From Sutterella sp. (lineage in GTDB: Bacteria > Pseudomonadota > Gammaproteobacteria > Burkholderiales > Burkholderiaceae_F): a stretch of 11,178 nt of DNA. A model generated the notes under the pieces. It had not been told where the DNA came from, searched no databases, and saw only the letters and a list, made by a program, of their open reading frames with translations. The stretch covers positions 1-11,178 of the forward strand of contig DYCH01000005.1 in assembly GCA_019418235.1 (NCBI GenBank), written 5' to 3'. Made by a program: the position numbers and the translations under genes. Shown in pieces: positions 6,364-11,178 of this stretch; the first letter of the stretch is position 1, and each line of letters opens with the position of its first letter.

Positions 6364-7398
6364 GTGAGCGACAATATTGAACGCATTGTGGCTGCAGAAT
6401 CCTTCTCAGCCAACGAAGAAAACATTGATCGAGCCTTACGCCCTACGCGTTTGGCTGAATACGTTGGTCAACCCAAGGCTTGCGAACAGTTATCGGTTTT
6501 TATTGAAGCAGCCAAAGCCCGTGGCGAAGCCCTTGATCACTTATTGGTGTTTGGCCCTCCCGGGTTAGGTAAGACGACACTTGCTCACATTGTGGCTAAC
6601 GAAATGGGCGTCAATTTGCGTCAAACCTCAGGCCCGGTTTTAGAGCGCCCTGGTGATTTAGCTGCCATTTTGACGAATTTGCAAGAAAACGACGTGTTAT
6701 TCATCGATGAAATTCATCGTTTATCTCCCGTTGTTGAAGAAATCTTGTACCCAGCACTCGAAGACTTCCAAATCGACATTATGATCGGAGAAGGCCCTGC
6801 TGCCCGCTCGATTAAACTAGATTTAAAACCCTTTACATTAATTGGTGCGACAACGCGAGCAGGGATGTTAACGAACCCGTTACGCGCCCGCTTCGGCATT
6901 GTCTCGCAGTTGCAGTTTTATTCAAACGAAGATTTGGCAAAAATCGTCAAACGAAGCGCGCGATTGCTCAACGTCTCGATGGATGAACAAGGTGCCTTTG
7001 AAATTGCACGTCGTAGTCGCGGTACCCCTCGTATCGCCAACCGTCTCTTAAGACGCGTTCGTGACTATGCACAAGTGAAATATGACGGTGTAATTACTCG
7101 TGAGGTCGCTGACAAAGCCCTTGAAATGTTGGATGTCGATCCGCTGGGTTTTGACTTAATTGACCGTAAGTTCTTGTTAGCTATCATTGAAAAATTCAAT
7201 GGTGGTCCCGTGGGCATTGATAACTTGGCAGCGGCTGTTGGTGAAGATCGCGAAACTCTCGAAGATGTGGTTGAACCCTATTTGATCCAACAAGGTCATC
7301 TTCAAAGAACGCCTCGTGGCCGTATGGCAACGTTATCTGCTTATGAGCATTTCGGTTATGACCCTCGTGGCTTGAAAGACACAGGTTCACTTTTTTAA
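6364..7398 (+). CDS. ruvB: Holliday junction branch-migration ATPase RuvB
   Basis: RuvB is the AAA+ hexameric motor that drives branch migration together with RuvA. The 344-aa protein carries Walker A GPPGLGKT (64-71), Walker B FIDE (113-116), sensor-1 region IGATTRAG (160-167), an arginine-finger region LRARFG (173-178), and sensor-2 GTPRIANRLL (220-229). It ends in a winged-helix DNA-binding domain (about 265-335) with GPVGIDNLAAAVGE. The length is normal. The start is GTG, 2 nt after the ruvA stop, with only a weak GTGAAG ahead, so translation probably depends on ruvA. The order ruvC-ruvA-ruvB-ybgC-tolQRA resembles the arrangement known in Pseudomonas. Confidence 0.98.
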   Translation: MSDNIERIVAAESFSANEENIDRALRPTRLAEYVGQPKACEQLSVFIEAAKARGEALDHLLVFGPPGLGKTTLAHIVANEMGVNLRQTSGPVLERPGDLAAILTNLQENDVLFIDEIHRLSPVVEEILYPALEDFQIDIMIGEGPAARSIKLDLKPFTLIGATTRAGMLTNPLRARFGIVSQLQFYSNEDLAKIVKRSARLLNVSMDEQGAFEIARRSRGTPRIANRLLRRVRDYAQVKYDGVITREVADKALEMLDVDPLGFDLIDRKFLLAIIEKFNGGPVGIDNLAAAVGEDRETLEDVVEPYLIQQGHLQRTPRGRMATLSAYEHFGYDPRGLKDTGSLF

Positions 7399-7404
7399 AA
7401 AATC

Positions 7405-7842
7405 ATGCAAAACGAATTTACTTGGCCCATTCGAATTTATTATGAAGACACGGATGCCGGTGGCATTGTTTACCACTCCAATTATCTGAAGTTTTTCGAA
7501 CGTACTCGTACCGAATTCTTGAGAGCCTTAGGTTGGAATCAGCAACAATTAACACAAGATGAAATCTGTGCCTTTGTGGTATCAGGCTTATCCATTCGAT
7601 ATAAACGTCCCGCTCGACTTGATGACAATATTGTGGTCACCGCAAAAATTAAACGTGTTCGTCGCGCAAGCTTTACGATTGAACAAAAAGCTCTCAAAGA
7701 TGAAACGCTCTTAGCGCACGGTGAAGTGGATGTTGCTTGTATTTCGCCTAAAACTGGCATGCCCATCCCCATTCCAGACGAAATGTTTAACCAAATTAAC
7801 ACCGCTCTTACACAAGAAACGGATTTAAACGAAAAAATTTAG
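7405..7842 (+). CDS. ybgC: Tol-Pal-linked acyl-CoA thioesterase YbgC (hotdog fold)
   Basis: YbgC proteins are cytoplasmic hotdog-fold thioesterases that act on acyl-CoA or acyl-ACP and are usually encoded just before tolQ; their link to the Tol system is still unclear. The 145-aa protein shows the family signature YYEDTDAGGIVYHSNYLKFF near residues 12-31, in which Asp17 is the expected catalytic residue. The later stretch SIRYKRPARLDD and the C-terminal part with HGEVDVACIS fit the fold. It starts 6 nt after the ruvB stop with no clear ribosome binding site, so re-initiation from ruvB is likely. A 69-nt gap, the largest in the cluster, separates it from tolQ. Confidence 0.94.
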   Translation: MQNEFTWPIRIYYEDTDAGGIVYHSNYLKFFERTRTEFLRALGWNQQQLTQDEICAFVVSGLSIRYKRPARLDDNIVVTAKIKRVRRASFTIEQKALKDETLLAHGEVDVACISPKTGMPIPIPDEMFNQINTALTQETDLNEKI

Positions 7843-7845
7843 AAA

Positions 7846-7904
7846 AATCGGTAAGATAGGGAATTTTCTACTTTAGATATTGCCGATTAGCTCCCTGTGA
7901 AGGA
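7846..7904 (+). promoter_or_regulatory. ybgC-tolQ intergenic leader with inverted repeats and a tolQ RBS
   Basis: AATCGG (7846-7851) and CCGATT (7883-7888) are complementary, as are AGGGA (7858-7862) and TCCCT (7892-7896); the two pairings interlock and cannot form together. AAGGA (7900-7904) lies 7 nt before the tolQ ATG. There is no T-run, so it is not an intrinsic terminator, and I found no convincing promoter hexamers. A translational control role is only a possibility. Confidence 0.3.
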
Positions 7905-7911
7905 TTAGAAA

Positions 7912-8580
7912 ATGAACGCTAGCGCAGATATGTCCATCTTGTCTTTGCTCACTCACGCCAGTGTTGTGGTGCAAGCCGTTTTGGCCATTTTGATTATTTT
8001 GTCTTTGATTAGCTGGACTCGTATCTTTCAAAAATTCATTCAATTGCGCAAAGCCAGTCGATTGAGTGAAGAATTTGAAAGCCGTTTCTGGAGTGGTTCT
8101 GAGTTAACCAAACTCTACGAACACGCTCAAAATCATCGTGAACGCTCCGGTACGCAAGAACGTATCTTCGCCTCTGGTATGACAGAATATTTGAAGCTCT
8201 CCCAACACGACTCAGCTGAAGCCTTAGGCGGTGTTCGTCGTGCAATGCGCGCAACCTACCAACGTGAAATGGACAGCTTAGAGAGCGGCTTGACGACTTT
8301 GGCTTCCATCGGTTCTGTTTCCCCGTACGTAGGCTTATTCGGTACGGGTTGGGGGATTATGAATGCCTTTACATGCTTATCTGCCCTTGATAATGCATCA
8401 TTATCAACTGTAGCTCCTGGTATTGCCGAAGCATTGGTCGCTACGGCCATTGGTTTGTTTGCCGCTATTCCTGCTGTGGCAGCATATAACCGATTTGCAA
8501 GCGATGTTGAACGCTTGGCAAACCGTTACGAAAGTTTTGCCGAAGAGTTCCAAAACATTCTTCAACGCCAAAGAGGCTAA
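7912..8580 (+). CDS. tolQ: Tol-Pal system proton-channel subunit TolQ
   Basis: TolQ is the MotA/ExbB-type inner-membrane subunit that, with TolR, uses proton flow to energise TolA. The 222-aa protein has three membrane segments (about residues 16-36, 130-152 and 168-192) with a long cytoplasmic loop between the first two. The channel-lining threonines are Thr145 (GLFGTGWGIM) and Thr178 (APGIAEALVATAIG), at the same numbers as in E. coli TolQ. One departure is Gly146 where the family usually has Val in the GTVWG motif. A strong AAGGA lies 7 nt before the ATG, unlike the weak sites of the preceding genes, so this may be a fresh translation entry point. The tolR gene follows after 3 nt. Confidence 0.96.
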   Translation: MNASADMSILSLLTHASVVVQAVLAILIILSLISWTRIFQKFIQLRKASRLSEEFESRFWSGSELTKLYEHAQNHRERSGTQERIFASGMTEYLKLSQHDSAEALGGVRRAMRATYQREMDSLESGLTTLASIGSVSPYVGLFGTGWGIMNAFTCLSALDNASLSTVAPGIAEALVATAIGLFAAIPAVAAYNRFASDVERLANRYESFAEEFQNILQRQRG

Positions 8581-8583
8581 ATC

Positions 8584-9006
8584 ATGGAAGGACTTCGTTC
8601 TGCTCGTAAGTCTTCCCGCCGAATGTTGGCCGAAATTAACGTCGTGCCTTACATCGACGTGATGTTGGTATTGGTGGTGATTTTGATGGTCTCCGCCCCC
8701 TTCGTTAATCCTTCATTAGTGAATTTACCGAGCGTAAAAAAGGCTGAAAAAGCTCCTGATACGATTATTGAAGTCGTTGTTCATCCGACCGGCGCCATGA
8801 GCGTTCGCAAAGGCAAGGATCTCCTTGCCGTGGATATGCCGGGACTCATCTCTGCTGTTAAAACGGCTCAAGCCGGCAACAAAGAGGTTCCCGTTGTCAT
8901 TGCCGCCGATAAAGTTGTTCAATACGAACAAGTGGTTAACGTGATGAAGCAACTTCAGGCCGCTGATATCAGTCGAGTCGGGTTGTCATTAAAAGTCGAG
9001 AGATAA
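8584..9006 (+). CDS. tolR: Tol-Pal system subunit TolR
   Basis: TolR is the ExbD-type partner of TolQ, anchored by one membrane helix with a periplasmic domain. The 140-aa protein has a basic N-terminal tail, then the signature AEINVVPYIDVMLVLVVILM (about residues 16-35). Asp25 is the proton-carrying residue equivalent to E. coli Asp23. The rest is a periplasmic domain of normal size ending ISRVGLSLKVER. AGAGG (8572-8576) lies 7 nt before the ATG and inside the end of tolQ, consistent with coupling. The tolA gene follows after 3 nt. Confidence 0.96.
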   Translation: MEGLRSARKSSRRMLAEINVVPYIDVMLVLVVILMVSAPFVNPSLVNLPSVKKAEKAPDTIIEVVVHPTGAMSVRKGKDLLAVDMPGLISAVKTAQAGNKEVPVVIAADKVVQYEQVVNVMKQLQAADISRVGLSLKVER

Positions 9007-9009
9007 ATC

Positions 9010-9963
9010 GTGAGTGAGAACCAAAAATCTCTGGCTCATGAAAAAGAATCTCAAAGCATGAAGCCACATAAAAAGAACTCCCAAGGCAATGAGCAATGGG
9101 GAGTCTCTTTTGTGCTGGCCGTTTCAGTTCACGCCTTATTGTTTGCTGGTTTATTTGTTGTCTTTCAATGGAATCGCGTTAGCGACGAAGTCGTTTATGC
9201 CGAATTATGGGCACCAGCTCAAATTGCCTCAACACCGGTAGAGCCCGTCAAAGTTGAAAAACCGCAAGAAGTTGAACAACCGAAACCCGAACCCGAGCCA
9301 GAACCTGAGCCAGAGCCTGAACCCGCTCCTCCTCCCGAGCCGCCTAAAGCTCAAGAGCAAACGCCTTCTGAACCTTCTGAAGATGTGATTCGTCAACAAG
9401 ACGAAGAAAAGAAAAAACTCGAAGAACAAAAACACTTAGAGGAACAAAAGCGACTCGAGGAACAGAAAAAGTTAGAAGAGCAAAAGAAGCTCGAAGAGAA
9501 AAAGCGCCTCGAAGAAGAAAAGCGTAAAGCCGAAGAGAAAAAACGCCAAGAGCAACGCCGTAGAGAGCAAGCCAAGCGCCTAGCTCAACAAATGCAACAG
9601 CAAGAAATGCAACGTTTACAACAAACGTCGCAAAACAATGCTGCGGGCGTTTCCGCCTCCATGGGTGGTGCTCAATCGGCTGTATACAACTCTCGTATTG
9701 TCGCCTGTGTGCGTCGCAATCTCATTTTCTCGGTCACGCCTGATATGAAGAGCGGTCAATATGAAACCGTCTACGAAGTGACACTTTTGGAAAACGGTCA
9801 ACAAGCGGCCGCACCAAAATTATTAAAGGCTAGTGGTTTGCCGGCCTATGATCGAGCGGTTGAATCTGCGATTCGCATGTGCGACCCGTTCCCCGTTCCT
9901 GATAACGGGAAACCGCCAAAAACAATTCAGTTAACCTTTGATCCGGTTGACTCAAAACAATAA
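9010..9963 (+). CDS. tolA: Tol-Pal system trans-periplasmic protein TolA
   Basis: TolA spans the periplasm and couples TolQR energy to Pal-TolB cycling at the outer membrane, mainly at the division site. The 317-aa protein has a cytoplasmic tail (1-31), one membrane helix (about 32-53) containing the SVHALLF motif with His41, a Pro-Glu-rich extended segment (91-112), a long Lys/Glu/Gln coiled coil (about 129-205), and a TonB/TolA-type C-terminal domain (about 222-317). That domain holds Cys233 and Cys291, which could form the disulfide seen in TolA C-domains. The start is GTG, 3 nt after tolR; the in-frame ATG 9058 would still leave the helix intact but has no good ribosome binding site. Unusually, the next gene is not tolB. 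Confidence 0.95.
   Translation: MSENQKSLAHEKESQSMKPHKKNSQGNEQWGVSFVLAVSVHALLFAGLFVVFQWNRVSDEVVYAELWAPAQIASTPVEPVKVEKPQEVEQPKPEPEPEPEPEPEPAPPPEPPKAQEQTPSEPSEDVIRQQDEEKKKLEEQKHLEEQKRLEEQKKLEEQKKLEEKKRLEEEKRKAEEKKRQEQRRREQAKRLAQQMQQQEMQRLQQTSQNNAAGVSASMGGAQSAVYNSRIVACVRRNLIFSVTPDMKSGQYETVYEVTLLENGQQAAAPKLLKASGLPAYDRAVESAIRMCDPFPVPDNGKPPKTIQLTFDPVDSKQ
9280..9345 (+). repeat. Pro-Glu dipeptide repeat coding region in tolA
   Basis: Residues 91-112 are a run of Pro-Glu units encoded by variants of a GARCCN hexamer, ending in a Pro-rich stretch. Such segments form stiff, extended periplasmic spacers in TonB and TolA proteins. The repeat is a likely site of length variation between strains. Confidence 0.8.
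9415..9519 (+). repeat. 18-bp (six-residue) repeats in the TolA coiled coil
   Basis: Residues 136-170 repeat a K-x-L-E-E-Q type unit of six residues about six times (for example LEEQKHLEEQKRLEEQ). The DNA copies differ at synonymous positions, suggesting old duplications under selection for the protein, not recent slippage. Confidence 0.75.
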
Positions 9964-9980
9964 TCTTGTTGGAGTAAGTT

Positions 9981-10571
9981 ATGCATAAATTCAATTCACG
10001 ATTTGCAGAAAGTCTTGGCCTTTCCTACGGTGGCTGCGTCCGAGATCTCGTTCGCTTCACCTCGGGCGAAGTGGCCAATGCTGTCAACGCTCCCTTGCCG
10101 TTTTTCCGTTTCTTCAACCCGGAAGCCACTCGCAACTTTAATGCACAGTGGGCTGCTATGCTTGAAGCCATCGGTATGCTTGCTGCAATGACGGAATCTG
10201 AAGAATATCGTCAAAATGAAAAGCTCGTTAAAAAGACGCTCTTTCATATGCACCAAACGGTGGAAATGACCTTGACGGAAAAACTTTTGAGTCAGTTAAC
10301 ACCCGAAGCCAAGCAACGCTATGAAGAAACCCGTAAGCTTTTAGTGAAAGAAGCTTTGGTTCCCGAGACTAAAAAGGCTGACTTGTCGGATGCTTTCTTG
10401 AAGGTTATTCATGGTGAAAAGTATGACAAAGTAAGCGAACGCACCAAAGTTCAAGCTTTAAAGCAAGTCTCTTTGGCTTACGATGTTTTCCGTCGTGTTT
10501 ATTACGTGGAAATTGCTCACTTTGAAAATGAGTCCGTGAACATTCCTGAAGAAGAACAAGAAGCAAAGTAA
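9981..10571 (+). CDS. Unrecognised 196-aa protein following tolA
   Basis: I do not recognise a family. The gene is well supported: ATG with GGAG (9971-9974) six nt upstream, 17 nt after the tolA stop, codon use like its neighbours, and a strong terminator shortly after its stop. The protein has no signal peptide, lipobox or membrane segment, so it is probably cytoplasmic. It looks mostly helical and charged. The N-terminal third has an aromatic patch (PLPFFRFFNPEATRNF, about 39-54); the middle (about 55-125) and residues 135-182 are amphipathic-looking; the tail is acidic (PEEEQEAK). There is a single Cys at 19. TolB, which should be here, has a signal peptide and beta-propeller repeats and is clearly not this protein. 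Placement implies co-expression with tolQRA, but a Tol-related function is inference only. Confidence 0.85.
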   Translation: MHKFNSRFAESLGLSYGGCVRDLVRFTSGEVANAVNAPLPFFRFFNPEATRNFNAQWAAMLEAIGMLAAMTESEEYRQNEKLVKKTLFHMHQTVEMTLTEKLLSQLTPEAKQRYEETRKLLVKEALVPETKKADLSDAFLKVIHGEKYDKVSERTKVQALKQVSLAYDVFRRVYYVEIAHFENESVNIPEEEQEAK

Positions 10572-10598
10572 AGAAACTAACTTTCTGACTTCATATCG

Positions 10599-10631
10599 AC
10601 GGCTGAAATCAAAGGGTTTCAGCCGTTTTTT
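10599..10631 (+). terminator. Intrinsic terminator ending the ffh-tolA cluster
   Basis: ACGGCTGAAA (10599-10608) and TTTCAGCCGT (10617-10626) form a perfect 10-bp stem with an 8-nt loop, followed by six T (10626-10631). It lies 28 nt after the stop of the unrecognised gene and separates the cluster from the HU gene. Confidence 0.93.
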
Positions 10632-10679
10632 CTTTCTCAAAATTCGTTTAAAAATGTCTCTAAAAGACAACAATTTCTG

Positions 10680-10727
10680 TTTTTTTTGATAAAAGAGAAA
10701 AAAAAATCATTTTTTCGTGCTTTTTTT
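10680..10727. promoter_or_regulatory. Phased A/T tracts upstream of the HU gene (probable curved DNA)
   Basis: Five tracts, T8 (10680-10687), A4 (10691-10694), A9 (10698-10706), T6 (10710-10715) and T7 (10721-10727), have centres about 9 to 11.5 bp apart, close to one helical turn. Such phasing usually bends DNA and can act as an UP-like element. The function here is inferred. Confidence 0.5.
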
Positions 10728-10731
10728 ACAC

Positions 10732-10768
10732 AATCCCCTAGTTATCAAGGGATTAGTTGCTGTATATT
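10732..10768 (+). promoter_or_regulatory. Candidate HU gene promoter with an overlapping inverted repeat
   Basis: TATATT (10763-10768) is a fair -10, preceded only by a weak -35 (TTATCA at 10742-10747 with a short 15-nt spacer). AATCCC (10732-10737) and GGGATT (10749-10754) form an inverted repeat with an 11-nt centre that covers the -35 area and could be an operator. A start near 10775 would give a leader of about 35 nt. Confidence 0.35.
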
Positions 10769-10809
10769 AGGGTTGTTCTCGTTCAGAATTTCTCATAAGG
10801 AGTGCTCCA

Positions 10810-11103
10810 ATGAACAAACAAGAACTTATCGCTATCGTTGCTGAAGAAAACGAACTCTCCAAGGCCCAAGTTGGTCGCGTCGTTGATTCCGTTTTTGACG
10901 CCATCGTTAAGGCTGTTGCTAAGGGCGACGGTTTCCAATTGATTGGTTTTGGTACGTTTAAGGCTGCTCAACGTGCTGCTCGCGAAGGTCGCAATCCTTC
11001 TACCGGCGCTACGATCAAGATCCCGGCCACGACGTTGCCGAAGTTCACCGCTGGCGCTGCCTTCAAGGCCGCTGTTGCTAAGAAGAAGTGCTGCAAGCGC
11101 TAA
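10810..11103 (+). CDS. hup: HU-family nucleoid DNA-binding protein
   Basis: HU is a small dimeric protein that bends and compacts DNA and assists replication, recombination and transcription. The 97-aa product has the helical dimerisation part (1-45), the GFGTF motif (46-50), and the DNA-binding arm GRNPSTGATIKIPA (60-73) with the intercalating Pro63. The core sequence is canonical; IHF is less likely because the arm and N-terminus (MNKQELI) are of HU type. The tail is odd: HU proteins are usually about 90 residues and end in a few lysines, whereas this one ends KKKCCKR with a vicinal Cys94-Cys95 pair. A strong AAGGAG (10797-10802) sits 7 nt before the ATG, as expected for an abundant protein. 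It is probably monocistronic, bounded by terminators on both sides. Confidence 0.96.
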   Translation: MNKQELIAIVAEENELSKAQVGRVVDSVFDAIVKAVAKGDGFQLIGFGTFKAAQRAAREGRNPSTGATIKIPATTLPKFTAGAAFKAAVAKKKCCKR

Positions 11104-11128
11104 TCTCTTCAGCGATTGAACAAAAAAA

Positions 11129-11178
11129 AGGGGGTGTTGCAAAAGTCAGTTTTAAACTGAATTTTAGTGACACTCCTT
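11129..11178 (+). terminator. Long hairpin after the HU gene, probable terminator, cut by the window end
   Basis: Starting 25 nt after the HU stop, the arms 11129-11152 and 11154-11178 pair almost throughout around T11153: CAGTTT with AAACTG at the top, AAAA with TTTT in the middle, and GGGG-rich with CTCC at the base. As + strand RNA there is one mismatch (11145/11161), one bulged A (11166) and four G-U pairs. Eight A precede it (11122-11129); a matching T-run would lie past the window end. An IS terminus is the alternative. Confidence 0.5.

Noticed and set aside
9415..9519. Regular 18-bp repeats as a CRISPR-like or tandem DNA element
   Set aside because: The repeat is in frame within TolA, varies at synonymous sites, and has no spacers; it reflects protein structure.
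9229..9575. Two minus-strand frames of Phe/Ser/Arg-rich protein opposite tolA
   Set aside because: They are the mirror image of the Pro-Glu and Lys/Glu repeats of TolA; repeat composition alone keeps these frames open.
10458..10673. Minus-strand 71-codon frame after tolA
   Set aside because: It crosses the strong intrinsic terminator and the end of the unrecognised gene, and its composition is low in complexity.
10698..10727. A9-TCA-T6 as a second terminator upstream of the HU gene
   Set aside because: The stem would be A-T only with a 3-nt loop and no GC clamp; phased tracts explain the composition better.

Overview
The window looks like a chromosomal segment of a moderately AT-leaning betaproteobacterium, probably Burkholderiales. 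Sutterellaceae is a guess from overall feel, not something the sequence proves. The case rests on ccsA/ypjD-like, PP0621-type zinc protein and ampD genes diverging from ffh, and on Tol and RuvABC proteins of proteobacterial type. Almost everything between 1555 and 11103 is conserved housekeeping DNA; the one clear mobile element lies at the left edge.

Left edge (1-1550): an IS200/IS605-type element with a tnpB gene on the + strand. The reading frame is broken near 335, where one extra base separates the N-terminal part from an otherwise intact RuvC/zinc-finger nuclease. Its 3' end is followed by a chain of hairpins typical of a TnpB guide (omega/re) RNA. The element ends about 5 bp beyond the stop codon of yggT, so the predicted guide would read into the yggT 3' end. 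No tnpA is visible.

Minus-strand operon (3672 down to 1555): ccsA/ypjD-like membrane protein, a small membrane-anchored zinc-finger protein, ampD (anhydro-muropeptide amidase) and yggT, with gaps of 12 and 8 nt and one 20-nt overlap.

Plus-strand cluster (3787-10571): ffh, ruvC, ruvA, ruvB, ybgC, tolQ, tolR, tolA and an unrecognised 196-aa gene. They are tightly packed (largest gap 69 nt) and end at a strong intrinsic terminator (10599-10631). The cluster joins membrane protein targeting (Ffh), Holliday-junction processing (RuvABC) and the energised inner-membrane part of the Tol-Pal envelope system (TolQRA). tolB and pal, which normally follow tolA, are absent here; the unrecognised gene sits in their place.

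Right edge (10632-11178): an AT-rich leader with phased A/T tracts, a likely promoter, an HU-family gene with an unusual Cys-Cys-containing C-terminal tail, and a long hairpin running to the window end, most likely the HU terminator. I found no CRISPR array, tRNA or rRNA, and no convincing undescribed multi-gene system. The best leads are the frameshifted TnpB with an apparently intact guide RNA, the orphan gene after tolA, and the HU leader, tail and terminator.
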